Shown: positions 35,569-44,247 of the stretch, piece after piece
Position numbering within the stretch: position 1 is the stretch's first letter
How the letters are laid out: each line of letters opens with the position of its first letter
Assembly (NCBI RefSeq): GCF_024112395.2
Contig: NZ_CP078013.2
Span: 496,001 to 560,000 of the forward strand
Reading direction: 5' to 3'
Source: Pseudomonas pergaminensis
GTDB lineage: Bacteria > Pseudomonadota > Gammaproteobacteria > Pseudomonadales > Pseudomonadaceae
Length of the DNA: 64,000 nucleotides
Notes under the pieces: generated by a model
Seen by the model: the letters and a program-made list of their open reading frames with translations, nothing else
What the model was told of the DNA's origin: nothing
Databases searched by the model: none
Translations under genes and position numbers: made by a program

Positions 35569-38508
35569 ATGAGCCTTCCAACGCTGGTCGAACTGCCAGC
35601 CATTCTTTTGCCAAAAGCCCAGCGGGCCGAGCAGTCATTTCGTGACGCAGTGGCCGCGCTGGACGACGATCATGGACTTTCTGCGTGGACGCCGCAACGG
35701 TGGGCCGACTTCGCCCGCGTGTGCGCCGCCAGTGATTTCGTCATTGAACAGAGTGTTCGTGACCCTTTGATGTTGCTGGAGCTGGTGGCCTGGGGCGAGC
35801 TGGACCGTGGTTTTGCGCCCGGCGAGCTGTGCGGGCAGATCGCTGGCGCTGTGCAACAAGCCGAAACAGAAGATGAGCTGGGCCGCGTGCTGCGTCGCCA
35901 GCGTACGCGCCAGCAAGTGCGCATCATCTGGCGCGACCTCACCCGCCAGGCGGACCTGGTGCAAACCTGCCGCGACCTGTCCGACATGGCCGACGCCAGC
36001 ATCGACCAGGCCTACCAATGGCTGTACCAGCGCCACTGCGTGCAGTTCGGTACGCCCACCGGCCGGCGCAGCGGCGAGCCGCAGCACATGGTGATCCTCG
36101 GCATGGGCAAGCTCGGTGCCGTGGAGCTGAACCTGTCGTCGGATATCGACCTGATCTTCGCCTACCCCGAAGGCGGCGAGACCGTTGGCGTCAAACGCTC
36201 CCTGGACAACCAGGAATTCTTTATCCGACTTGGTCAAAAACTGATCAAGGCCCTCGACCCGATGACCGTCGATGGCTTCGTGTTCCGCGTCGACATGCGC
36301 CTGCGCCCTTACGGTTCGGCGGGCGCGCTGGTGCTCAGCTTCAACGCTCTGGAACAGTACTACCAGGATCAGGGCCGTGACTGGGAGCGCTACGCCATGA
36401 TCAAGGCGCGGGTGGTCGCCGGCGACCAGGCAGCGGGCGCGCAATTGCTCGACATGCTGCGGCCGTTCGTCTACCGCCGCTACCTGGACTTCTCCGCGAT
36501 CGAAGCGCTGCGCACCATGAAGCAGTTGATCCAGCAGGAAGTGCGGCGCAAAGGCATGGCCGACAACATCAAGCTGGGCTCGGGTGGCATCCGTGAAGTG
36601 GAATTTATCGCCCAGGCATTCCAACTGATCCACGGCGGTCGCGACCTCAGCCTGCAACAGCGGCCGCTGCTCAAGGTGCTTGGCACGCTGGAAGGGCAGG
36701 GCTACCTGCCGCCTGCGGTGATCGCCGAGTTGCGCAATGGCTACGAATTCCTGCGGTACACCGAGCACGCGATCCAGGCGATTGCCGACCGGCAGACGCA
36801 GATGCTTCCGGACAGTCCGGAAGACCAGGCGCGCATTGCCTTTATGCTCGGCTTTGCTGATTGGGCCGCCTTCCATGAGCGCCTGATGCACTGGCGCGGT
36901 CGCGTGGACTGGCACTTCCGCCAAGTGATTGCCGATCCGGACGAAGAAGAGGGCGAAGAAAGCGAATTGGTCGTGGGCGGTGAGTGGTTGCCGCTGTGGG
37001 AAGAGTCCCAAGACGAAGACGCAGCCTGCCGCCAACTGGCCGAAGGCGGTTTCACCGATGCGCCCAAGGCACTCAAGGCCCTGGCCGGCCTGCGTGGCAG
37101 CCCGCAACTGCGCGCCATGCAGCGCCTGGGGCGCGAACGGCTGGATGCCTTTATTCCGCGCCTACTCGCCCAAGCTGTTGAGCATGCCAACCCGGACCTG
37201 GTGCTGGAACGCGTGCTGCCGCTGGTGGAAGCCGTCGCCCGGCGTTCCGCTTATCTGGTGCTGCTCACGGAAAACCCCGACGCCCTGCGTCGGCTGTTAA
37301 CCCTGTGCGCCGCCAGCCCGTGGATCGCCGAGCAGATCACACGCTTCCCGCTGTTGCTCGATGAATTGCTCAACGAAGGCCGCCTGTTCAAGCCACCGTT
37401 GGCGCCGGAGCTGGCTGCCGAGCTGCGCGAGCGCCTGACGCGCATCCCGGAGGACGACCTGGAGCAACAGATGGAGGCCCTGCGGCACTTCAAGCTGGCC
37501 CACCGCCTGCGCGTGGCCGCCTCGGAAATCGCCGGCAGCCTGCCGCTGATGAAAGTCAGCGATTACCTGACCTGGCTCGCCGAGGCCATCCTCGAACAAG
37601 TGCTGGCCCTGGCCTGGCGCCAGACTGTCGCGCGCCACGGCTCGCCGCAGCGTTTGGACGGGACCCTGTGCGATCCTGGGTTCATCATTGTCGGTTATGG
37701 GAAAGTCGGCGGGATCGAACTGGGGCATGGTTCGGACCTGGACCTGGTGTTTATCCACGATGGCGATCCACAAGCGGAAACCGATGGCGCCAAGCCGATC
37801 GACGGGGCGCAGTTCTTTACGCGCCTGGGCCAGCGCATCATTCACTTGCTGACCACGCAGACCAACTCCGGCCAGTTGTACGAAGTCGACATGCGCCTGC
37901 GGCCTTCCGGCGCGTCTGGTTTGCTGGTGAGTTCGCTGGGCGCGTTTGACCGCTATCAACAAAATGAAGCCTGGACCTGGGAGCATCAGGCGCTGATCCG
38001 CGCGCGGGTGCTGGTGGGCAGCCAGGATGTGGGACAGGCATTCGAGCAGGTACGGGCTAAAGTGTTGGGGCAGGAGCGCGACCTGGCGAAGCTGCGCCAG
38101 GAGGTCAGCGAGATGCGTGCCAAGATGCGCGACAACCTGGGCACCAAGACCACGGCGGCCGGCACTGGCGCCAATGCCTTCGAGGCCACGGCGGCGTTCG
38201 ACCTCAAGCAGGACGCCGGAGGTATCGTCGATATTGAATTTATGGTGCAATACGCGGCTTTGGCGTGGTCTGCGCAACATCCATCGTTGCTGCGCTACAC
38301 CGACAATATCCGCATTCTGGAAGGCCTGGAGCAGGTGGGCTTGATGCCCGCCGCCGATGCCCATTTGCTGCGCGAGGTGTATAAGGCCTACCGTTCCGCT
38401 GCGCACCGCCAGGCCTTGCAAAACGAGGCCGGTACGGTGGCCGGGGATCAGTTCGCCGACGAACGGCGCCAGGTGATGCGAATCTGGAAAGAGCTGGGGT
38501 TAAGCTGA
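35569..38508 (+). CDS. glnE: Glutamine synthetase adenylyltransferase/deadenylase
   Basis: A 979-residue bifunctional enzyme that attaches AMP to, and removes it from, glutamine synthetase in response to PII and glutamine. Two nucleotidyltransferase modules are visible: the N-terminal deadenylase with L-S-S-D-I-D-L-I-F-A-Y near residue 195 and the C-terminal adenylylase with G-H-G-S-D-L-D-L-V-F-I-H near 720, each followed by its R-L-R-P/G-S-type block (M-R-L-R-P-Y-G-S and M-R-L-R-P-S-G-A). The length matches the family (946 in E. coli). AGGA lies 6 bases before ATG. It is divergent from aceE. Confidence 0.96.
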   Translation: MSLPTLVELPAILLPKAQRAEQSFRDAVAALDDDHGLSAWTPQRWADFARVCAASDFVIEQSVRDPLMLLELVAWGELDRGFAPGELCGQIAGAVQQAETEDELGRVLRRQRTRQQVRIIWRDLTRQADLVQTCRDLSDMADASIDQAYQWLYQRHCVQFGTPTGRRSGEPQHMVILGMGKLGAVELNLSSDIDLIFAYPEGGETVGVKRSLDNQEFFIRLGQKLIKALDPMTVDGFVFRVDMRLRPYGSAGALVLSFNALEQYYQDQGRDWERYAMIKARVVAGDQAAGAQLLDMLRPFVYRRYLDFSAIEALRTMKQLIQQEVRRKGMADNIKLGSGGIREVEFIAQAFQLIHGGRDLSLQQRPLLKVLGTLEGQGYLPPAVIAELRNGYEFLRYTEHAIQAIADRQTQMLPDSPEDQARIAFMLGFADWAAFHERLMHWRGRVDWHFRQVIADPDEEEGEESELVVGGEWLPLWEESQDEDAACRQLAEGGFTDAPKALKALAGLRGSPQLRAMQRLGRERLDAFIPRLLAQAVEHANPDLVLERVLPLVEAVARRSAYLVLLTENPDALRRLLTLCAASPWIAEQITRFPLLLDELLNEGRLFKPPLAPELAAELRERLTRIPEDDLEQQMEALRHFKLAHRLRVAASEIAGSLPLMKVSDYLTWLAEAILEQVLALAWRQTVARHGSPQRLDGTLCDPGFIIVGYGKVGGIELGHGSDLDLVFIHDGDPQAETDGAKPIDGAQFFTRLGQRIIHLLTTQTNSGQLYEVDMRLRPSGASGLLVSSLGAFDRYQQNEAWTWEHQALIRARVLVGSQDVGQAFEQVRAKVLGQERDLAKLRQEVSEMRAKMRDNLGTKTTAAGTGANAFEATAAFDLKQDAGGIVDIEFMVQYAALAWSAQHPSLLRYTDNIRILEGLEQVGLMPAADAHLLREVYKAYRSAAHRQALQNEAGTVAGDQFADERRQVMRIWKELGLS

Positions 38509-38548
38509 TTAATTGAATGACGCCAATCCAATGTGGAAATCGGCTTTA

Positions 38549-38669
38549 TGTGGGAGCCGGGCTTGTGTGGGAGCTGGCTTGCCTGCGATTGCATCACCTC
38601 GGTATTACTGGTATTCCGAGGCGCCTGCATCGCGGGCAAGCCCGGCTCCCACACAAGCCAGCTCCCAGA
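38549..38669. repeat. Nested (double) REP-type palindrome
   Basis: The left side carries two REP heads in a row (TGTGGGAGCCGGGC then TGTGGGAGCTGGCTT). The right side carries their complements in an order consistent with one element inserted into, or duplicated beside, another (GCCCGGCTCCCACA then AAGCCAGCTCCCAG). The centre has ACCTCGG/CCGAGG-like symmetry. It lies in the glnE-waaF gap. Confidence 0.85.
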
Positions 38670-38693
38670 TAAAGCGCGACCTACAGAAATTTT

Positions 38694-38725
38694 CGATGCG
38701 GGGAGGCACAGGCCTCCCCGCATCG
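38694..38725. terminator. 14-base perfect hairpin before waaF
   Basis: CGATGCGGGGAGGC (38694-38707) pairs without mismatch with 38712-38725 across a 4-base loop. The following T-tract is short (TTTG), so it is a moderate terminator for glnE at best. It ends 14 bases before the waaF start and could instead be a 5' leader structure of the LPS core operon. Confidence 0.6.
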
Positions 38726-38739
38726 TTTGTGGAAACTAC

Positions 38740-39774
38740 ATGAATATTCTGATCGTTGGGCCCAGTTGGGTCGGTGACATGGTGATGGCGCAGACACTGT
38801 TCCAGTGCCTGCGCATGCGTTACCCGGACTGCCAGATCGACGTGCTCGCCCCCGAGTGGAGCCGGCCGATCCTCGAGCGCATGCCTGAAGTGCGCAAGGC
38901 CTTGAGCTTCCCGCTCGGCCACGGGGCCCTGGAACTGGCAACGCGCCGTCGCATCGGTAAATCCCTGGCGGGCGAATACGACCAGGCGATCCTGCTGCCC
39001 AACTCGCTCAAGTCGGCGTTGGTGCCTTACTTTGCCGGCATCCCCAAGCGCACCGGCTGGCGTGGCGAGTTCCGCTACGTGCTGCTCAATGACGTGCGCA
39101 CGCTGGACAAAGCCCGCTACCCACTGATGATCGAACGCTTCATGGCCCTGGCCTATGAGCCGGGTGCCGAGTTGCCCAAGCCGTATCCGCGCCCGAGCTT
39201 GCAGATCGACCCGCTGAGCCGCGACGCCGCCCTGGCCAAGTTCGGCCTGACCCTGGATCGCCCGGTATTGGCCTTGTGCCCCGGGGCTGAGTTTGGCGAG
39301 TCCAAGCGCTGGCCGTCGGAGCATTACGCCAAGGTCGCTGAGGCCAAGATCCGCGAAGGCTGGCAGGTGTGGCTGTTTGGTTCGAAGAAGGACCACCCGG
39401 TGGGTGAGGACATCCGCCAGCGCCTGATTCCGGGCCTGCGCGAAGAGGCAGTGAACCTCAGCGGCGACACGTCCCTGGCCGAGGCCATCGACTTGCTGTC
39501 CTGCGCCGATTCGGTGGTGTCCAATGACTCCGGCCTGATGCACGTGGCCGCGGCGCTGAACCGCCCCCTGGTGGCGGTGTACGGCTCCACCTCGCCGGGC
39601 TTCACCCCGCCATTGGCCGACCAGGTCGAAGTGGTGCGCCTGGGCCTGGAGTGCAGCCCGTGTTTTGATCGCACCTGCCGTTTCGGTCACTACAACTGCA
39701 TGCGGCAATTACTGCCGCAGCCGGTGAACGAGGCCTTGCAGCGGTTGCAGGGCTCTGTGGTCGAGGTCCGATAG
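38740..39774 (+). CDS. waaF: ADP-heptose:LPS heptosyltransferase II
   Basis: A 344-residue GT9 enzyme that adds the second heptose to the inner core. The N-terminus M-N-I-L-I-V-G-P-S-W-V-G-D-M-V-M-A-Q is diagnostic for WaaF. The C-terminal half has the P-G-A-E-F-G-E-S-K-R-W-P sugar-nucleotide region and S-N-D-S-G-L-M-H-V-A. The start is ATG 38740; the frame is open upstream through the REP element but that part is not protein-like. It is the first gene of an operon in which the next six genes overlap or nearly touch. Confidence 0.96.
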   Translation: MNILIVGPSWVGDMVMAQTLFQCLRMRYPDCQIDVLAPEWSRPILERMPEVRKALSFPLGHGALELATRRRIGKSLAGEYDQAILLPNSLKSALVPYFAGIPKRTGWRGEFRYVLLNDVRTLDKARYPLMIERFMALAYEPGAELPKPYPRPSLQIDPLSRDAALAKFGLTLDRPVLALCPGAEFGESKRWPSEHYAKVAEAKIREGWQVWLFGSKKDHPVGEDIRQRLIPGLREEAVNLSGDTSLAEAIDLLSCADSVVSNDSGLMHVAAALNRPLVAVYGSTSPGFTPPLADQVEVVRLGLECSPCFDRTCRFGHYNCMRQLLPQPVNEALQRLQGSVVEVR

Positions 39775-39775
39775 T

Positions 39776-40837
39776 TTGCGCGTACTGGTAATCAAGACCT
39801 CATCCCTGGGCGACGTGATCCATGCCTTGCCGGCACTGACCGATGCCGCGCGGGCGATCCCCGGCATTCAATTCGACTGGGTGGTGGAAGAGGGCTTCGC
39901 CGAGATCCCCACCTGGCACCCGGCGGTCGACAAGGTGATCCCGGTAGCGATCCGCCGCTGGCGCAAGAACCTCTGGCAGACCATCAAGAGTGGCGAATGG
40001 CGGCGTTTCAAGCAGCGCATCCAGTCGACCAAATACGACTTGGTGATCGACGCCCAGGGCCTGCTCAAAAGCGCCTGGTTGACCCGCTATGTGCGGGCGC
40101 CGGTGGCGGGGTTCGACAAGAACTCGGCCCGAGAGCCCATCGCTGCGCGCTTCTATTCCCGGCGCCTGGCCGTGGCCCGTGGGCAACACGCGGTGGAGCG
40201 CCTGCGCCAGCTGTTTGCCGTAGCGCTGGGTTACGACCTGCCCAAGGGCCTGGGCGATTACGGCCTGAGTGTCGAAAAACTGCTCGGCCTACCGCCCAAG
40301 AAACCCTTTGTACTGCTGCTGCACGGCACCACCTGGGACACCAAGCACTGGCCCGAAGCCTACTGGCGCGAACTGGCCGAACGCATGGGGCGCCTGGGCG
40401 TGGACGTGAAATTGCCGTGGGGCAACGCCGCCGAAAAAGCCCGCGCCGAACGCCTGGCCCAGGGCCTGCAAAACGCCGAAGTACTGCCCAAGTTGAACCT
40501 GGCCGGTGTCGCCCGGGTACTGGCCGGCGCCCGCGCCTGTGTGGCGGTGGACACCGGTCTCGGCCACCTGGCTGCCGCGTTGGATGTGCCGACCATTTCC
40601 CTGTTCGGCCCGACCAACCCTGGCCTCACCGGCGCCTACGGCAAGGGCCAGATTCACCTGGCCAGCGACTTCCCCTGTGCGCCGTGCCTGCAAAAACACT
40701 GTACCTATCAACCGACGGCCGACGACCTGCGTCGGTTCGACATCAAGCGCGAGTCGCCCCTGTGCTTCACGCGCCTGAACCCTGAGCGTGTGGCAAGCCG
40801 ACTGAGCACGTTGTTATTGGCTGAGGAGCTGCACTGA
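39776..40837 (+). CDS. waaC: LPS heptosyltransferase I
   Basis: A 353-residue GT9 enzyme that transfers the first L-glycero-D-manno-heptose to Kdo2-lipid A. The opening V-L-V-I-K-T-S-S-L-G-D-V-I-H-A-L-P-A and the central L-H-G-T-T-W-D-T-K-H-W-P plus V-D-T-G-L-G-H-L-A-A-A identify WaaC. It begins at TTG 39776, one base after the waaF stop, with GAGG inside the end of waaF. The product acts directly before WaaF in the pathway although its gene is second. Confidence 0.95.
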   Translation: MRVLVIKTSSLGDVIHALPALTDAARAIPGIQFDWVVEEGFAEIPTWHPAVDKVIPVAIRRWRKNLWQTIKSGEWRRFKQRIQSTKYDLVIDAQGLLKSAWLTRYVRAPVAGFDKNSAREPIAARFYSRRLAVARGQHAVERLRQLFAVALGYDLPKGLGDYGLSVEKLLGLPPKKPFVLLLHGTTWDTKHWPEAYWRELAERMGRLGVDVKLPWGNAAEKARAERLAQGLQNAEVLPKLNLAGVARVLAGARACVAVDTGLGHLAAALDVPTISLFGPTNPGLTGAYGKGQIHLASDFPCAPCLQKHCTYQPTADDLRRFDIKRESPLCFTRLNPERVASRLSTLLLAEELH

Positions 40838-41961
40838 TGCAACTGGCTTTTGTTCTGTACAAATATTTCCCCTTCGGGGGCCTGCAGCGTGACTTCATGC
40901 GCATCGCCCTGGAGTGCCAGCAGCGCGGCCATCAGATTCGTGTCTACACGCTGATCTGGGAAGGCGATATCCCACCCGGCTTTGAAGTGCTGGTGGCGCC
41001 GGTCAAGGCGTTCTTCAACCATCGGCGCAACGAAAAGCTCAGTGCCTGGATGGCCGCCGACCTGGCCAAGCGCCCGGTGGACCGCTTGATCGGCTTCAAT
41101 AAAATGCCTGGCCTGGATGTGTACTACGCCGCCGACGGCTGCTTTGAAGACAAGGCGCAAAACCTGCGCCACTCGCTGTACCGCTATTTTGGTCGCTACA
41201 AGCACTTCGCTGATTACGAGCGCGCGGTGTTCGCCAAGGAGGCCAAGACTGAAGTCCTGATGATCTCCGAAGTGCAGCAGCCGCTGTTCATCAAGCATTA
41301 CGACACGCCGCTGGAACGCTTCCACCTGCTGCCGCCGGGCATTGCCCAGGACCGTCGTGCGCCGCCGAATGCCGCCGAAATCCGTGAAGGGTTCCGCAAG
41401 GAATTCAACCTGGGCGCTGACGACCTGCTGCTGGTGCAAATTGGCTCGGGCTTCAAGACCAAGGGTGTCGACCGCAGCCTCAAGGCCGTGGCCGCGCTGC
41501 CGGCGGAGCTGAAAAAACGCACGCGCCTGTTTGTAATCGGCCAGGACGACCCCAAAGTATTCCAATTGCAAAGTGCGACGCTGGGCCTGGGGGACAACGT
41601 GCAGTTCCTCAAGGGCCGCAGTGATATCCCGCGTTTTCTACTGGGCGCCGACCTGTTGATCCACCCGGCGTACAACGAAAACACCGGCACCGTATTGCTT
41701 GAAGCCCTGGTGGCCGGGTTGCCGGTGCTGGTCTCGGCCGTATGTGGGTATGCCCATTACATCGCTGAAGCCGACAGCGGCCTGGTGCTGGATGAGCCGT
41801 TCGAACAGAACCAGCTCAACCAGTACCTGACGCACATGCTCACCGACACTGCACAGCGCGCGGCCTGGAGCCGCAATGGCTTGGCCTTCGCTGAGACGGC
41901 CGACCTCTACAGCATGCCGCAGCACGCTGCGGATGTGATTCTGGCGGAGCCAAAACGATGA
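40837..41961 (+). CDS. waaG: LPS core glycosyltransferase WaaG
   Basis: A 374-residue GT4-family enzyme. It has the N-terminal G-G-L-Q-R-D-F loop and the C-terminal E-x7-E nucleotide-sugar motif in N-E-N-T-G-T-V-L-L-E-A, as in E. coli WaaG; the Pseudomonas enzyme is thought to add galactosamine to heptose II. It shares one base with the waaC stop and overlaps waaP by 4. Confidence 0.93.
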   Translation: MQLAFVLYKYFPFGGLQRDFMRIALECQQRGHQIRVYTLIWEGDIPPGFEVLVAPVKAFFNHRRNEKLSAWMAADLAKRPVDRLIGFNKMPGLDVYYAADGCFEDKAQNLRHSLYRYFGRYKHFADYERAVFAKEAKTEVLMISEVQQPLFIKHYDTPLERFHLLPPGIAQDRRAPPNAAEIREGFRKEFNLGADDLLLVQIGSGFKTKGVDRSLKAVAALPAELKKRTRLFVIGQDDPKVFQLQSATLGLGDNVQFLKGRSDIPRFLLGADLLIHPAYNENTGTVLLEALVAGLPVLVSAVCGYAHYIAEADSGLVLDEPFEQNQLNQYLTHMLTDTAQRAAWSRNGLAFAETADLYSMPQHAADVILAEPKR

Positions 41962-42764
41962 AGTTGATTCTTGCCGAACCGTTCAAGACTTTGTGGGCCG
42001 GGCTTGATGCCTTTGCCGAAGTCGAGAAACTGCAAGGTGAAGTATTCCGTGAACTGGCGGCGCGTCGCACCCTGCGTACCGAGGTGGATGGCCGTCCGTA
42101 TTTCGTGAAGATCCACCGTGGCATCGGCTGGGGCGAGATCTTCAAGAACCTGATCACCGCCAAGCTGCCGGTACTCGGCGCCGGCCTTGAGTGGTCGGCG
42201 ATTCATCGCTTGCAGGAACTCGGCGTGCCGACGATGACCGGCGTGGCCTTCGGCGAGAAGGGCAGCAACCCGGCGGACCAGCACTCGTTCATCATCACCG
42301 AAGAGCTGGCGCCGACCCTCAGCCTCGAAGATGTAACCCTCAACTGGGTGACGCAACCGCCTGCCCCCGCGTTGCGGCACGCCCTCACGGCCGAGCTGGC
42401 GCGCATGGTGGGCGACATGCACCGGGGTGGCGTCAATCATCGCGATTGCTACCTGTGCCACTTCTTGCTGGATACGTCGAAACCTATCGACGCGAACAAC
42501 ATCAAGCTGTCGGTGATCGACCTGCACCGCGCGCAACTGCGCGCCCATCTGCCGTTGCGCTGGCGCGACAAGGACCTGTCCGCGCTGTACTACTCGGCGC
42601 TGGAGATCGGCCTGACCCGCCGCGACAAATTGCGCTTCCTCAAGGGCTACTTCCGCCAGCCGCTTCGCCAGATCCTGGCCGAGCAATCGGCGTCGTTGAG
42701 CCTGATGCAGCGCAAGGCCGACAAGCTCTATGCGCGCAAGCAACGTTACGGGGATGCGATCTGA
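41958..42764 (+). CDS. waaP: LPS core heptose(I) kinase
   Basis: A 268-residue kinase-fold protein that phosphorylates heptose I of the inner core. The nucleotide-binding lysine sits in Y-F-V-K-I-H near residue 52. The catalytic loop reads N-H-R-D-C-Y-L-C-H-F near residue 160, and the metal-binding aspartate lies in V-I-D-L-H-R. These all match WaaP, which is essential in P. aeruginosa. ATGA overlap with waaG; the last base is shared with the next gene's start codon. Confidence 0.95.
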   Translation: MKLILAEPFKTLWAGLDAFAEVEKLQGEVFRELAARRTLRTEVDGRPYFVKIHRGIGWGEIFKNLITAKLPVLGAGLEWSAIHRLQELGVPTMTGVAFGEKGSNPADQHSFIITEELAPTLSLEDVTLNWVTQPPAPALRHALTAELARMVGDMHRGGVNHRDCYLCHFLLDTSKPIDANNIKLSVIDLHRAQLRAHLPLRWRDKDLSALYYSALEIGLTRRDKLRFLKGYFRQPLRQILAEQSASLSLMQRKADKLYARKQRYGDAI

Positions 42765-43498
42765 TGGCGGGTTGGAACCTGGAACCTGCTTACGCCCACC
42801 TGGCGGATGATTTTGGGAGCCTCGAAGCCGTGTTCGCCCTGCAGGGCGAGCGGCTGACCCGCGACCCACTGTCAGAAGTGATCCGCGTGGAGCGTGGCGG
42901 GGTCAATTATTACGTCAAACGCTACACCGGCGCCGGCAAGGGCCTGCGGCGCTACCTGGGCAAGCCGCGGGTCAAGTCCGAATGGCAGAACCTCAAGCGC
43001 TTCGCCAAGTGGGGCATTCCCACGGCGGATGTGGTCGCCTGGGGCCTGGAGCGCAAGGGTCTGGCCTACGACCGTGGGGCGATGATCACGCGTGAACTGC
43101 CGAGGACCGAAGACCTGTCGGTGCTGGCCGAGCGTCACGATGCGCGCCTGCGCGACCCCAAGTGGGTCGACGCGGTGAGCCGCCAGCTCGCCGAATACAC
43201 GCGCACCATGCACGATCACCGCTTTACCCATAACGACTTGAAGTGGCGCAACCTGCTGATCGACGATCAGTCCACGCTGTACCTGATCGACTGCCCCAAC
43301 GGCGATTTCTGGCGCGGGTTCTGGCTCAAGTACCGCATCACCAAAGACCTGGCCTGCCTGGACAAGGTGGCCAAGTATCACCTGTCCGCCACCCAGCGCC
43401 TGCGGTTCTACATGCAATACCGTCAGCGCCGGCACCTGAGTGCATCGGATAAAGAGCGTATTCGCCACGTGGTGAAGTTTTTCGAGGGACGCGAATGA
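42764..43498 (+). CDS. LPS core kinase-like protein (WapP position)
   Basis: A 244-residue RfaP/InaA-type kinase. Lys in Y-Y-V-K-R-Y, catalytic loop T-H-N-D-L-K-W-R-N-L-L and metal Asp in Y-L-I-D-C-P-N-G-D are present, so activity is plausible. The start is ATG 42764, sharing a base with the waaP stop; the frame is open to 42191 but that is readthrough of waaP. By position it corresponds to wapP of P. aeruginosa (PA5008 from memory), proposed to phosphorylate heptose II. Confidence 0.9.
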   Translation: MAGWNLEPAYAHLADDFGSLEAVFALQGERLTRDPLSEVIRVERGGVNYYVKRYTGAGKGLRRYLGKPRVKSEWQNLKRFAKWGIPTADVVAWGLERKGLAYDRGAMITRELPRTEDLSVLAERHDARLRDPKWVDAVSRQLAEYTRTMHDHRFTHNDLKWRNLLIDDQSTLYLIDCPNGDFWRGFWLKYRITKDLACLDKVAKYHLSATQRLRFYMQYRQRRHLSASDKERIRHVVKFFEGRE

Positions 43499-44247
43499 GT
43501 GATTTCCTGGCGGCTGAAGACCGTGCGCTACTGGAGCGCAACGGTTTGGCGACCTTCGACGCCCTGTGGGCCAAGCAATTGGACGCAGTGGACGAACCCA
43601 ATACCAGTCGCGGGGGCTGGAGCAGCGTGTTTCGCCTCGAACTCGACGGCCACGGTTACTACCTCAAGCGCCAGAGCAACTACCTGACGCGCAGCCTGCA
43701 CCGGCCCTTTGGCGAGCCGAGTTTCTCCCGCGAATTTCGCAATATCAGCCGTTACCGCAAGCTCGGCATCCCTGCCTTGCAGGCCGCGTTCTATGGCGAG
43801 CGTAACGTCGCCGGCGAGCACCGCGCGATGCTGCTGACCCGTGCGCTGGACGGTTGGAATGACCTGGATTCGTTGCTGGAGCAGTGGTCGCAGTTGAGCG
43901 ACGCCCAGCACAGCGCGATCCTGTTGGCTTGCGGCCAACTGGCGCGTCGGCTGCACGGCGTTGGCCAGGTGCATGGCTGTTTTTACCCCAAGCATATTTT
44001 TATGCAGGCCACCGGTGACGGCTATGCCGCGCAGTTGATCGACCTGGAGAAAACCCGCCCGCTGCTGTTCGGCTGGCGCGATCGGGTCAAGGACCTGGAG
44101 CCGCTGTTGCGCCGGGCGCCGCAGTGGTCTGACGAGCAAGTGCGCCAGCTCTTGGCCGCCTACCTCGACCAACCCAAAGACAGCGCGCTGGTCGCCACCT
44201 GGCTACAGAAATTGACCGCCCGCCGCAGCCACAAGGAAAACCGTTGA
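43495..44247 (+). CDS. InaA-type kinase-like protein (WapQ position), HRD Asp missing
   Basis: A 250-residue member of the LPS kinase InaA family. Lys58 (Y-Y-L-K-R-Q) and the metal Asp183 (Q-L-I-D-L-E) are kept, but the catalytic-loop equivalent reads H160-G-C-F-Y-P-K-H, with Cys where the other two kinases have Asp. It overlaps both neighbours by 4 bases (ATGA type). By position it corresponds to wapQ of P. aeruginosa. Whether it is a kinase with an altered mechanism or a pseudokinase cannot be decided here. Confidence 0.85.
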   Translation: MSDFLAAEDRALLERNGLATFDALWAKQLDAVDEPNTSRGGWSSVFRLELDGHGYYLKRQSNYLTRSLHRPFGEPSFSREFRNISRYRKLGIPALQAAFYGERNVAGEHRAMLLTRALDGWNDLDSLLEQWSQLSDAQHSAILLACGQLARRLHGVGQVHGCFYPKHIFMQATGDGYAAQLIDLEKTRPLLFGWRDRVKDLEPLLRRAPQWSDEQVRQLLAAYLDQPKDSALVATWLQKLTARRSHKENR

